Of a DNA stretch of 64,000 nt, positions 43,480 to 55,045 are shown one piece after another. Made by a program: the position numbers and the translations under genes. A model generated the notes under the pieces. That model made no database searches. It was not told where the DNA came from and saw only the letters and a list, made by a program, of their open reading frames with translations. This DNA comes from Valencia hispanica. Its lineage: Eukaryota > Chordata > Actinopteri > Cyprinodontiformes > Valenciidae. The stretch covers positions 4,759,001-4,823,000 of the forward strand of contig OY747700.1 of NCBI GenBank assembly GCA_963556495.2, given 5' to 3'. Within the stretch, counting starts at the first letter, position 1. Each line of letters starts with the position of its first letter.

Positions 43480-46210
43480 CCAGGTATATCTTCTATGGAG
43501 AGAAAAACACTGAGAGAAAACAAAGTTAGCAGTCGAAATAGCAGAATGTACTGTAATACAACTGGAGAGTAGTAGGAGAAAAGGAAGTAGCAGAGTGAAG
43601 AAAATTGGTAAGTCTGTCCTCCAGCAGTCTAAGCCTATAGCAGCATAACTACAGAGATAGCTCAGGATGACCTTAGCCACTCTAACTATAAGCTTTATCA
43701 AAAAGGAAAGTTTTAAGCCTGGCCTTAAAAGTAAACAGAGTGTCTGCCTCACGGACTAAAGCTGGGAGCTGGTTCCACAGGAGACGAGCCTGATAACTAA
43801 AAGATCTGCCTCCCATTCTACTTTTAGAAATCCTAGGAACTACAAGTAAACCTGCAGTCTGAGAGCAAAGTGCTCTGGTAGGAACATATGGAACAATTAG
43901 ATCTCTGATGTATGATGGAGCTTGATTATTATGGGCTTTATATGTAAGAAGAAGGATCTTAAATTCTATTCTGGATTTAACAGGGAGCCAATGAAGGGAA
44001 GCTAAAACAGGAGAAATGGGATCTCTCTTTTTAATATTCATCAGAACTCTTGCTGCTGCATTTTGGATCAACTGAAGGCTTTTAATGGCATTTTGTGGAC
44101 GACCTGATACTAAAGAATTACAGTAGTCCAGCCTTCAGGTAACAAATGCATGGACTAGTTTCTCAGCATCACTCCTGGACAGGATGTTTCTAATTTTAGC
44201 AATATTCCGGAGGTGAAAGAAGGAAATCCTAGAAACCTGTTTAATATGGGATTTAAATGTCAAGTCTTGGTCAAAAATAACGCCGAGGTTTTTTACGTTA
44301 TTACTGGGGGCCAATTTAATGCCATCCAGATGAAGTGATTGACTAATCAGTTTCTGTTTTAGAACTTCTGGTCCAAAGACAGCAACTTCTGTTTTGTCAG
44401 AATTTAAAAGCAAAAAATTTAGATTCATCCATGTTTTTATGTCTTCCAGACATGCCTGTAATCTACCTAACTGACTGGGTTCATCAGGATTTATGGATAA
44501 ATATAGTTGTGTATCATCGGCATAGCTGTGGAAATTTATCCCATGCTGTCTAATGATTCTACCAATTGGGAGCATATATATGGTGAAAAGAATTGGTCCA
44601 AGCACAGAACCCTGTGGAACTCCACAAGTAACCCTTGAGAGTGAAGATGATTTATCATTTAGATGAACAAACTGGAATCTATCAGACAAATATGATTTAA
44701 ACCAGCCTAGTGCTGTTCCTTTGATCCCTGCAACATGTTCAAGCCTTTCTAAGAGAATATTATGATCGACTGTCAAAAGCAGCACTGAGATCTAACAAAA
44801 CCAGAACAGACACCAGTCCATTATCTGAGGCCATGAGAATATCATTAGTAACCTTCACCAGTGCTGTTTCAGTGTTATGATGAGCTCTAAAACCTGACTG
44901 AAACTCTTCAAACAGCTCGTTACTGTTTAGATGCTCACAGACTTGATTAGCAACTATTTTCTCAAGGACTTTGGATAAGAAAGGAAGGTTAGATATAGGT
45001 CTGTAATTCACTAAGTCATCTTGATTAAGGGAAGGTTTCTTGAGTAAAGGTTTAATTACAGCTATTTTAAATTCCTGTGGTACGTATCCGTTTACTAAGG
45101 ATAGATCCATCATATCTAAAATGGGTCCAGGAACCAAATGGAACACTTCTTAAATAATTTGGTTGGGATTGGGTCCAACATACAAGTTGAAGGTTTAGAT
45201 GAGGCTAATATTTTAGATAATTCCGAAAGCTCGACTGAATCAAAACAGCCTAAGCACAAATGAGGTTCTACAGTTCTTTCCGATGCTGCGTCATTTACTG
45301 AGGAAGAAGTAATCATGTTTGGGAGGATGCCATTGATTTTATTTTTAATAGAATTAATTTTATTTATGAAGAATCCCATAAAATCATCACTGCTAAGAGC
45401 TGGGGGAATAGTTGGCTCAACAGAGCTATGACTCTGTGTAAGTTTGGCAACTGTACTAAAAAGAAACCTAGGATTGTTTTTATTCGCCTCTATTAATGAT
45501 GAAAAATATGCTGTTCTAGCTTGTCGAAGGGTCTTTTTATACAGCAGTAGACTGTTATTCCAGGTTAAATAGGAATCCTCTAGATGTGTAAAGCGCCATT
45601 TTCTCTCCAACTTCCTAGTATTCTGCTTTAAAGTACGCAACTCTGCGTTGAACCAAGGAGTCAGCCTCCTATGGCTAGCCACTTTCTTTTTTAAGGGGGC
45701 TACAGTATCTAATGCCAAACGCAATGAGGACGTAACGCTGTGAACCAGACCATCAATTTCTGAAGGGTTAGAGATAGAATTGCTGCCATCCACTGTGTTA
45801 CCCTGAGACACTAAGGAAAGTAAGAATGGTACAGATTCTTTAAAAATTGTTACAGCATTGTCTGATTAAGCTCTACTATAATGAAACTTTCTTTCAGATT
45901 TAAGATGGTCAGTTAAAGTAAATTCAAAAGTTATCAAGAAGTGGTCAGACAGGACCGGGTTATGTGGGTGGACTGTTATTTCCTCACACTCAATACCGTA
46001 TGTCAGTACAAGGTCCAAAGTGTGTTTACCCGAGTGGGTCGATCCCTGTACTTTTTGAGTAAAGCCAATTGAGTCTAAAATAGCATTAAAGGCTGCATTT
46101 AGGCTATCACTTTCAGTATCCACATGAATATTAAAGTCCCCCACAATAATAACCCTATCAGTATTTAATACTAAATCAGATAAAAAATGTGAGATCTGAT
46201 CCAAAAAGGC
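43480..46210 (-). mobile_element. Older L2 element, main body
   Basis: Continues 41157-41668 towards the 5' end. It includes the C-terminal endonuclease region, the linker and the full reverse transcriptase domain. It is 5'-truncated within the endonuclease, at about 46210. At its 5' boundary it abuts another L2 3' fragment (46211-46350). Confidence 0.85.
43682..46200 (-). pseudogene. L2 endonuclease/reverse transcriptase, lightly damaged
   Basis: The minus strand encodes, in order: end of an APE-type endonuclease (DRVIIVGDFNIHVD with the G-D-F-N motif; SDHFLITFEF with the S-D-H motif) at 46170-45890; a basic linker (VASHRRLTPWFNAELRTLKQ); and reverse transcriptase ([66 protein letters not shown] with YADD at about 44513-44524) to a C-terminus ending ARLKTFLFDKAYS. 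I see only four lesions: in-frame stops near 45870 and 44130, and frameshifts near 45130 and 44770. Confidence 0.88.
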
Positions 46211-46350
46211 AAAAAACTCAAAGGCAGCTCTAAACAGATACATTTTCAGTTGTGATTTAAAAGCATCTTTCCAGAACTGTTCACTGGGTTGCCAGACTCT
46301 GTGTAAAGGTGATAAAATCCCCCGTCTGGCATGCTGCTTCTTTTCATCCA
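46211..46350 (-). mobile_element. L2 3' fragment fused to the older L2
   Basis: Minus-strand reading SQLKMYLFRAAFEFF and the block CTCAAAGGCAGCTCTAAACA (as at 11378) are the last codons and proximal 3' UTR of a different L2 subfamily. Confidence 0.5.
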
Positions 46351-46363
46351 CCGTCTACACTTT

Positions 46364-46399
46364 GCCATCCCTAATAAAACCCGTTTTATTAGGGATGGC
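46364..46399. repeat. Perfect 16-bp inverted repeat, 4-base loop
   Basis: GCCATCCCTAATAAAA (46364-46379), loop CCCG, then TTTTATTAGGGATGGC (46384-46399). Right of it the text AACATTGGTACCGGCCCC resembles the start of a known fish MITE type, so this may be an element terminus joined to an inverted copy of itself. Confidence 0.85.
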
Positions 46400-47972
46400 C
46401 AACATTGGTACCGGCCCCAGTAAAAAAAAATTGGACCGATATCATTAATAAATGCTTATGTGTTTCTGGAGGGTGGGTGTGTGTGTTTTTTATTTGCTCA
46501 TGTGGCAGGGATAGTGTAGGATTACAGGACATTTAACTGAAGCAGAGAAACTGTCAGCTAATTCAGGGCCGGATTATCACTCCTTCTCTGTCTCTCTTCT
46601 ACTGTTTTGTCTCTTTCCTCTTTTTCGCTCTCATGGCTTGTGTCTTTCACATCGTGTCATCTTCTCCTGTTGGACCTATTACTGCCTGTTGATCTCATCT
46701 CCTCTCCTGCCTTCAGAAAGACTGCTTCCTGGCCTTCCTGCTACTAAATAAATCATTTACAATGTCATCAAAGTCCAGATTCCTGACAAGCTGAGATTCA
46801 AGAAGCACCGAGCCGCTGTTGAGTTTGTGCTGTTCTGAGGTCATGTTTTTATTCTTGCCATTTGTGAAAACGATGGTTCCCCGTCACAGTTTGCAACTGC
46901 TCGAGTCGGAAAGATACGTTTGGGCCACAAACACATTAGGCAAGATGGACTGTAGACTATGTTATAAAAGGACCTGCAGTAGTTTTGGAGGAGACTCATC
47001 CTAACACTGGATCATGGTTCAGTACATCAGCTTGTTAGCGGACAGCAGTCAGGTCCTTGGAATCCATGTTCAGTAGGATGGCTGACTTTTCATTCATGTT
47101 GCTGAATGCATTCATTCTGTGCTCCAAACACTTAACCAGGCTGTCAATAACGACACCGAATGTTTCCACTCGATTTTCCTTCTCGCCCTTTCTGTGTTAT
47201 TTCATGTTCTGTCGATTCATCGGAGAATGTTTTACGTTTCTTGGTCCGCTGCAGTTCATCCTCATACGACCGACTGTTGCCGGTGAATATGTGATCCAGT
47301 CACGAGAGACGTTTTCTCCATTCGGGAGGTAAAAGAACAGCAGATGATTTGTGAGAGAGCACACACACTTTACCGCCCAAACCCCCATCTAGGGATGAAG
47401 CTGGATATCTGCTCGCTCCACCATCGATCAGGACGGCACGAGGATTTTCATTAACTTTCCCCCCACAATGCTGCTGGGTCACATACCTGGTAAACCCGTC
47501 GCTGCTACAGCTAGCTTCAGGCAGTGTTGCCAACTGTCTCCAGCTGAACGCCATGCTGCATTCAGGTACAGCTGGGAGACTAGGCTGTCGAAATATGAAA
47601 ACAACTCCAAAGTGATTTAGGCATGTTTTATTCTCAAAAGTGTTTTTTAAACATTTCTAAACATTAACACTGACTGTTTTGAAGTGGTTATATTGTTTTC
47701 TACTTTTGCTATGTCTGCTTGTACTATTAAAAAAAATGTAGATCAGATCTCCCGTCAGTTCTATACTTTCAATTTTTTTAAGTTATAGAACATAATAAAA
47801 TCAAATTCATTTCAGTGAAAGGAAAGGAAGGAATTCTGGAAAAAAGGTTAATTGTTAAATGCTGAAGGAAATAAAAAATCGTATGCACGGTTGTATTTAT
47901 TTTTCTCCATTAAAGTGTACCGATAACGATGCAGAACCGGGATTTTTGTGTCCCGCTACACCCCTAGTGGGC
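46400..47972. other. No recognisable gene
   Basis: Non-coding. 46560-46800 is pyrimidine-rich with AATAAATCATT and could be old LTR sequence. CAGTGTTGCCAACTGTC at 47522 resembles a hAT-type MITE end also seen inverted at 57619. Confidence 0.35.
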
Positions 47973-48019
47973 ACACATCCATCATTTTCCACTTATCCGG
48001 CGGTATCTGGGGCCGGGGA
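47973..48019 (-). mobile_element. SINE-like repeat tail fragment
   Basis: ATCCATCATTTTCCACTTATCCGG matches the tail-proximal part of the SINE-like family. Only about 50 bp. Confidence 0.4.
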
Positions 48020-48345
48020 AACCATTCTACCCGTTCCGTCTCACATCACGCCCATTCTGAGATCATTGCATTGGCTGCCTGTTCGCCTCAGAATACAGCT
48101 CTGTGCTCCACGTTTTTAAATCTCGATTAAAGATTTACTATTTCAGTTTAGCTTTCACACAGCTGTTACTTTTGCATCGTGGAGTTTCTTACGCATTCGG
48201 GTCGGTTTGGTCATTATTTTATGCAGTTTTTTTTATCTAGTGTGTCTTTTGTTTTTGATTGTGTCTGCATTTATATTTTATTCCCTGTACAGCACTTTGA
48301 ATGACTGCTATGTCATGTGGAAATAAAATGGTACGGTAAAGTTTT
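48020..48345 (+). mobile_element. L2/CR1-type LINE C-terminal fragment and tail
   Basis: The plus-strand reading SHITPILRSLHWLPVRLRIQ is the conserved C-terminal motif of L2-like polymerases (compare SLHWLPV at 43990). It is followed by a tail with CTGTACAGCACTTTGAATGA and GAAATAAAATGG. Short and dead. Confidence 0.6.
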
Positions 48346-49339
48346 AGAGTCACTGTTTGCAGACGTGCTGTTTGTGGGTAAGAGTGATGTGAACAACATC
48401 CTCCAGTTTTTCTTCCTCAACTATCAAAATGCATCAGTCACTTTCCCTGAGACCTGGTACCATAATGAAAACTCCAGGAAGCAGAGAAAGTGGAGAACTT
48501 CTCTGAAAGTCTCCTCAGCACCGCTGGTTCATATTTGCATTCAGCGGATCCATCAGTCCTGCTGTCGTTGATGAAATCTCCTCATCCTGTGGGAGTTCAT
48601 ACTGTCACGCTCGCATCACCCCACCTAATGTATTTATGTTATCTCAGCCTCCAGTTAAATTACACTAAATTCTACCTGCAACAAGACGGGTGCTGCAGAG
48701 AATGAATCCACCTTAAGGACCATCTTTAGCAGCAACGTCTGGTAGGAAGTCAACCTTTTTGTAGGAATTTATCCGTTTTTTTTTGTAGAGGTCTGCTGAT
48801 TCACTATTAAACTGATTAATTAAGCTATTCATAAGTGTTCAAAACGGATTATTTTTCATAAAGATTAAATTACAAAAACATAAAAGTCCGGCATGCAGCC
48901 TGGACTTTTTTAGCCGACGGACCGGCAGAAACATGATGGTGGCTAAATGGAGAATTTATATATTGATGAAAATGTCAGAGTTTTCATTGTTTTTCCTGTT
49001 TGACCTGTAGGATGCATGGAGTACATCAGCCTTTCTCTCATGTGACGTCCTCCCTGAGCTGCTGCCTTGTCCGTGGTTCTGATCCGTTCATAGACGGAGC
49101 AGAGCAGGCTGTTTACAAGATGTCAGCCCAGGTGTAGCTTTACGGATAAACAGCTAAACAAATGTCCCTCATACAGTCCCGGTCACGACTAATGTGAAGC
49201 GGAGTGCAGCGTGCTCCTATAGCTGTAGATTTGTTCCCGTGTGACTGGAGCCAAAGATCCTGTTGGTCACATGGATGCAAAAGACTATGAAAAGGCTGTG
49301 AAAGGTCAGAGTTCATCTATTAAATAGACGGAAAAACTA
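48346..49339. other. No recognisable gene
   Basis: Non-coding sequence, no identified repeat. Confidence 0.4.
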
Positions 49340-50411
49340 AAGACTTTTATCAGTAACAGGGTAAATGAACTAATCACGGTTTTGGTCGTTACAACGGGGT
49401 AATCTGGTGCGTTACTCTGAATTGACAGAATAAATTGCGTACTCCAAACACTCCGCAAAGAGCTGAACGGCGCTCCGGCTATAATGGAGGCTGAGTACTT
49501 TCAGCCATAGTTTTGTAATCAGGGAACATTTCTCCAAGTGAAGTGATCAGGATTCAGGAAGGCTCTCTAAATGAGGGCTTTTCTGATCACTTCAGCGGGA
49601 GGAAAACCCTCGGCATGCGCTCTTCTTGCATCAGTAGTCAGGCTGCAGCGATCGGTCACCGCCGGTCTGTATACGGTGCAGCCACAGATGCGCTCAATGC
49701 CGCCGTAACTCTTCAGAACGCCGTCAGCTTGTGGATAACGAGATATGTTGGTTACGGTGTCCGGGTCTGAGATCATGCTCAGATGCTCTCATGGGAATTT
49801 TTTTCTTTGGTTTGTTTAGTTACCCGTACTCTGTGCGTAAAGTCTAAAATGTCTGCACATGTGCACCAAGTGGTCAGAGGTGTGAACACTCATCTGTCAA
49901 AATGACAAACAGCCTTCAGCTTTTTCCGTCACCGTTGTGTAAATAAAAAATCTGTCAAATACGCAAAATATTTGGTAAAACAACCCCTGGACTACAGAGT
50001 GAAACTCCTTATATTGTTTAACTGTTTACTTTTGTTGTGAGCAAAATACTTGGAAGTACAGGTTGGTTACTTGACCAGTTGTCTTGGGTTGAGTTTGATT
50101 TAATTTGCTATAAAGTTAAACACACTTTATATTTGTTCCGAAGATAATACTTGAAGTGAAGGATCAACAGCTTGATGTCTGTTGATGTGCAATATAAAAA
50201 GTTATCTACAAGTAGACTACGTTTCTATTCTACTCATTTCAACTGACGTTTGAAATCCGGTCAGAAGAATCACATTTCTTTGATATATAGCAACTGTTTT
50301 TTGTTTTGTTTTATACAGTAATGCAAACAGTTACTTTCCCTGGTAACTGGTTACTTTTACTGTAAAGTAATTACTAGTAATTACTTTTTTAAAGTAACGT
50401 ACCCAACACTG
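49340..50411. mobile_element. hAT-type element, degenerate (block copy 3)
   Basis: 49500-49940 shares the ordered hAT block with 6601 and 27700 (AACATTTCTCCAAGTGA, CACTTCAGCGGGAGGAAAAC, GGTCTGAGATCATGCTCAGA, CACCAAGTGGTCAGAGGTGT). The right end AAAGTAACGTACCCAACACTG at 50391-50411 is a typical hAT MITE terminus preceded by GTAATTAC motifs. The left terminus was not found. Confidence 0.5.
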
Positions 50412-50479
50412 CTCACACCTGACTTAAATTAGTGGGCAGGTAAAAAGGTTTCTAAAGCTCATGATGGCAGCTGAGAAGG

Positions 50480-50650
50480 TAATGCCTTTATTTCAATCAG
50501 GCGTTCTGGAGCAGAGGGTCCATTTGGACCCTGAGGACCATGACGGAGAACCTCTGTAATAAAGCCAGAAATCTCGACTTTGGTCTCATCGCTGTAAAGG
50601 ACGGTCCTGTTCATTCAGACGCAACTCCACAAACTGAAGGTCTGCCATTT
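50480..50650 (-). pseudogene. Possible Tc1-like transposase fragment
   Basis: A minus-strand reading contains YSDETKVEI, resembling the W-T/S-D-E-S/T-K motif around the first catalytic aspartate of Tc1 transposases. Frame is lost on both sides. Confidence 0.4.
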
Positions 50651-51639
50651 TCCTCGAGTCTGAGACGGAGAACTTTATAGATTGTTTGGAGACTGCTTTA
50701 TAACCCGTCTTAGGTTGATGCACAGAAACAATTGTTCCTCTAATTTCACTGTGTTCTGTTCAAGTGTAATTGGACTTCACCTTTTATAAACGCTGAGATG
50801 TGATTCTATGAGGGTAAAGAGGAGGAGGCCAGTGTTTTCCAGGAGTTCAGCTTCATCTCCATCTCTGACGAGTGCCTCTGTTATGAATGTCGTCAACCTT
50901 TAGGTGAAACCCTTACATCAGAGGAGACGAATGTTAATTAGAGTCCCTCACTGAGTTCTCAGCTCTAATTTAACACACCTACAGAAGCGCCTAGGTGGGG
51001 TGAGGTACTTTGTCATGAGCAAAGGATGCTTCCTTTTAATTCTACTAATATTACCACCAATTACCAACCCAAAACACATAACCAGCAAAAGAGCATTTTA
51101 CCTCTAAAAGGTAAAATGAGGATACGGAGACGCACAAAAAGGCAAACCCAGGCTCCAGAGGGAACTGAAAGGCATCTTCTTGGACTGAGTTTGAACATTT
51201 ATGCCAAAAAGAATCAAAGAGATGTCAAAGGATAAAAGTGCGAAGCTTTTGGGATTGTTTCCAAGAAGGCTTCAGTCTTGGGTTGCTGCATCTTTATTTT
51301 AAATGGTGTGCACGTAAAGCAGTCAGCAGCACCATAACGGTGAGATGAATCCCTGTTGTTTACCACAAAGTTAAAGCACCTCATTTGTTCCCCTCATCCT
51401 TTCTTACATCAGCTTCTCATCTCATTCACATTTTGTTCTATTCTCATTTAATCTTTATGCAGTTTATGAAATATGAAAAGGTAGTAGAAGGCTGAATCAC
51501 TTTTCCTGTGTAAACAAAAATAATTGAGGATCATCGGACAAATTGGTCCACACAAACGAGGACTTTGGTTTCACTTTTCCCTCCATGCACAGTCCTTTTA
51601 AATGTGAACATAAAATATATGGGTATTCTGACAGTTAAG
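50651..51639. other. No recognisable gene
   Basis: Non-coding sequence. Confidence 0.4.
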
Positions 51640-51900
51640 TGTTGATCAGAGGGACAGCCTCGGGGGGGAGAAACTGTCTCCTTAGCGCCGCCCTGAAGGT
51701 AAAAGTCTTAAGCGCGTCATGTCCAGGATGTGTGGGATCTGTAGAGATGTTAGCTACCCTTTTTCCTGACCTTAGACCTGCACAAGTCCTGGATGGAGGG
51801 AAGATCACCCCTGATGATCCTCTCTGTAGGCCTTATGGTTCCCTGCGGTCTTTTCTGTACTCTATACAAGCTTTACTGATGCATTTTAAAAGTCCAAATT
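51640..51900 (-). mobile_element. LINE 3'-region fragment (Rex1/CR1-like)
   Basis: TGTTGATCAGAGGGACAGCC, GAGAAACTGTCTCC and GATCACCCCTGATGATCCTC follow the order of the polymerase 3' region in CR1/Rex-type fish LINEs read in reverse. No frame is maintained. The open plus-strand frame here (93 codons) is antisense and not a gene. Confidence 0.45.
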
Positions 51901-52357
51901 TAGGCGGACTAAGGCAGTAATTTGGTTTTCTCTTACTGCATCTGTCTATGTGTGAGGACCATCTCAGGCCCAGAGAAAGGGAAATCTGCCTCCATTTAAA
52001 CCACAATCATCAAGTTTAACACATACACTTAAAATACATCCATATTATTGGAATAATTCCAAATATTACACAGGTTTCATTTTTCAAAATTTGATTACTG
52101 ATAATTAACTTTTTATGCTGTTCTAATTTATGGAGATGTGGCAGACGTGTGTGTCTAATATTATCCAAGCCTTTTCTCTTCATCCACACATTAATGAGTC
52201 TATCGGGGAGCCGACGTGCGGCTCTGTGTGTTCAAGGACATTTTTACTCTTACTGTGAAATGTAAATATGAACGGGGGGGTTCCCCTCTTTGCAATATTG
52301 GCATTGTTCTCTGCCACACTGCATAGATACATGAATTGAAAGGTTCAGTGTTTTATC
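51901..52357. other. No recognisable gene
   Basis: AT-rich non-coding gap. Confidence 0.4.
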
Positions 52358-52555
52358 TTGAGCTGCATGGTGGCGCAGTTGCCTTGTAGCAAGAATGTGT
52401 CCTGGGTTTGCATCCTAGCCTGGCGTATTTCAGGTCATCTTCTCCCATGTGTTCGTGGGTTCTTTCTGGGTACTACAGCACAGTCCAAAAACCTGACTGT
52501 TAGGTTAACTGATCTGTCTCAATTGCTCTCAGGAAGGAGTGTGTGCATGGTTGAC
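52358..52555 (+). mobile_element. SINE-like repeat, copy 3 (partial)
   Basis: The head GCATGGTGGCGCAGTTGCC and the degraded B box GGGTTTGCATCC, then GTTCGTGGGTTCTTTCTGG and GACTGTTAGGTTAACTGATC. It lacks the distal third and the GATG tail. Confidence 0.55.
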
Positions 52556-53002
52556 CGGCACGCACTAGCGTCTTAAAGGATGAAACATGCAGAAACTTGG
52601 AGAAAGAGTGGAGAATGACAAAGGAACCAAACGAGCTAATCAAGAGTAAACAGATGCAGGTGGAAGAGTGAGCTAGCAGAGGGAGATTAGGAAAAGACAT
52701 GCAGCTGGAATCGGAAGCAGGATGGCAGGAAGGAAATAAACAGAATGAGAGAACACAGGAAAGAAAAACACATTAGGCATAAAGAAACTAACAACAAAAC
52801 AATGATCCCAAAGGCAAACCATAGTGATGAAGAAGAAAAGAGCTAACAGAGGAATGAACTAAAATTACAAGATCTAAATAAATAAAGAAATGAAAGATTA
52901 TGACAAAAAGAAACATAAGATACACTTGAGTAATAAATAACACAATTAGAGTCAAAGCCAAGGAAAACTAACTAACTAAAACTTTAAACTGATTGGAATG
53001 TT
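52556..53002. other. Purine-rich non-coding sequence
   Basis: Purine-rich text such as AGCTAATCAAGAGTAAACAG and AGATTAGGAAAAGACATGCA is reminiscent of an antisense LTR body, but no ends can be set. Confidence 0.3.
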
Positions 53003-53097
53003 TGTGTTGAAATGACTTTTCTTATAAAGTTCCTTTATGATGACATCTGTTGTAAATCGACGCCATGTAAAATAAGCTGAATTGAATTCAATAAAGG
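53003..53097 (+). mobile_element. L2-type LINE 3' tail
   Basis: TTATGATGACATCTGTTGTAAATC and AAGCTGAATTGAATTCAATA match the reverse complement of the tail at 41161-41215. Confidence 0.55.
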
Positions 53098-53465
53098 TGG
53101 GTTTTCAGAGAAGGTAAAAATGTCTACTGTTTGGGAGGACCAGATGTCAAAGCAAAGGCCTGATCTACTAAGTACTTTAATCTGGATGGGCTTCAGTGAT
53201 GTAGAGGGAATGGACCAGTTCAGAAAATCAGAAAGGTACAAGAGTGCAAACCAAAACACCACCTTTAAAACAAATAATTATATCTTAGGATTAATTGGAA
53301 AACTGACCAGCAGCCAGTGTAAGGATGCTAGTTTTGCGAGGATATGTGGTCTCGCATTCTTGTGCCAGTTAGTAACTGGAACTGAGGAGTAGCTGGAGAT
53401 GAAAGAAGCTAGCTTTGATTACAGCGTTGACCTCTTTATCAAAAGGGAATCTAGTTTTTCAGATT
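53098..53465 (-). mobile_element. LINE C-terminal fragment
   Basis: The reverse strand carries the region just upstream of the 3' UTR of an L2-like element: CAGCCAGTGTAAGGATGCTA and GGATATGTGGTCTCGCATTC parallel GGGAGCCAGTGTAAGGACTT and GGGGTGATGTGCTCTACTTT at 18776. The 90-codon plus-strand frame at 53120 is antisense. Confidence 0.5.
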
Positions 53466-53635
53466 GTAATGAAGAAATAATAACTTATAAATTGACATCA
53501 CATGTTAAAAGGGGACATATTATGCAAATTTCCATTTTTTAATTCTTTTGTGTTGCCATTTGGCTCTCTGCTGCCTCTCCAACACTCTATACACTACAAA
53601 CATGAATAAGAACCATCCATCAATTTGCGGTAGTA

Positions 53636-55043
53636 CACTCAACAAAAATATAAACGCAACACCTTTGTTTCTGCTCCCATTTTTCATGAGATGGACTTAA
53701 AGATCTAAAATTCATTCCAGATACACAATATTACCATCTCTCTCAAACACTGTTCACAAATCAGTCTAAATGTGTGATAGTGAGCACTTCTGCTTTGCTG
53801 AGATAATCCATCCCACCTCACAGGTGTGCCACATCAAGATGCTGATCTGACATCATGATTAGTGCACAGGTGTACCTTATACTGCCCACAATAAAAGGCC
53901 ACCCTGGAATGTGCAGTTCTTTGCTTTATTGGGGGTCTGGTGCGGTGAGTATGCTGGCCATGCAAGAACTGGGACATTTTCAGCTTCCAAGAATTGTGTA
54001 CAGATCCTTTCAACATGGGGCCGTGCATTATCTTGCTGAAACATGAGGTGATGTTCATGGATGTATGGCACAACAATGGGCCTCATGATCTCATCACGGT
54101 ATCTCTGTGCATTCAAAATGCCATCAATAAAATGCACCTGTGTTCTTCGTCCATAACAGATGCCTGCCCATACCATAACCCCACCACCACCATGGGCCAC
54201 TCGATCCACTACATTGACATCAGCAAAGCGCTCACCCACACAACGCCACACACGCTGTCTGCCATCTGCCCTGAACAATGTAAACCGAGATTCATCCGTG
54301 AAGAGAACACCTCTCCAACGTGCCAGACGCCATCAAATGTGAGCATTTGCCCACTCAAGTCTGTTACGGCGACGAGCTGGAGTCAGGTCAAGACCCCGAT
54401 GAGGACGACGAGCATGCAGTTGAGCTTCCCTGAGACGTTTCTGACAGTTTGTGCAGAAATTGTTTGGTTATGCAAACTAATTGTTTCAGCAGCTGTCTGA
54501 GTGGCTGGTCTCAGACGATCTTGGAGGTGAACCTGCTGGATGTGGAGGTCCTGGGCTGGTGTGGTTACACGTGGTCTGCGGTTGTGAGGCCAGTTGGATG
54601 TACTGCCATATTCTCTGAAACGCCTTTGGAGACAGCTGATGGTGGAGAAATGAACATTCAATGTGTGAGCAACAGATCTGGTTGACATTCCTGCTGTCAG
54701 AATGCCAATTGCGCGCTCCCTCAATGCTTGTGGCATCTGTGGCATTTTGCTGTGAGACAAAACTGCACATTCCAAGGTGGCCTTTTATTGTGGGCAGTAT
54801 AAGGTACACCTGTGCACTAATCATGATGTCAGATCAGCATCTTGATGTGGCACACCTGTGAGGTGGGATGGATTATCTCAGCAAAGCAGAAGTGCTCACT
54901 ATCACACATTTAGACTGATTTGTGAACAATGTTTGAGAGAAATGGTAATATTGTGTATCTGGAATGAATTTTAGATCTTTAAGTCCATCTCATGAAAAAG
55001 GGGAGCAGAAACAAAGGTGTTGCGTTTATATTTTTGTTGAGTG
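53636..55043. mobile_element. Tc1-like transposon with 283-bp inverted repeats, internally deleted
   Basis: A complete 1408-bp element flanked by TA (53634-53635 and 55044-55045). It starts CACTCAACAAAAATATAAAC and ends with the exact reverse complement. The inverted repeats run 53636-53918 and 54761-55043, each 283 bp and nearly identical, which suggests recent insertion or ongoing mobilisation in trans. The transposase between them lacks its C-terminal third. The pre-insertion site reads GCGGTAG-TA-GTTTGAG. Confidence 0.9.
53919..54775 (-). pseudogene. Tc1-like transposase lacking its catalytic C-terminus
   Basis: From the N-terminus: a paired-type DNA-binding region (ALRERAIGILTAGMSTRSVA, then STISCLQRRFREYG) and an AT-hook-like linker (NWPHNRRPRVT). 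After a one-base frameshift near 54438 come NRLEWANAHI and a stop (TGA), then LFTDESRFTLFRADG with the first catalytic D, RVAHGGGGVMVWAGI, and LMFQQDNARPHV with the second D. The protein runs WPAYSPHQTPN directly into the inverted repeat. The segment with the third catalytic acid (usually SPIE-x-x-W) and about 60 following residues is deleted. It cannot be active. Confidence 0.88.
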
Positions 55044-55045
55044 TA

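Noticed and set aside
51639..51920. 93-codon plus-strand frame as a host gene
   Set aside because: The segment reads as the antisense of a LINE 3' region, with no matching domain on the plus strand.
53120..53392. 90-codon plus-strand frame as a host gene
   Set aside because: It is antisense to an L2-like C-terminal region recognisable by comparison with 18776-18900.
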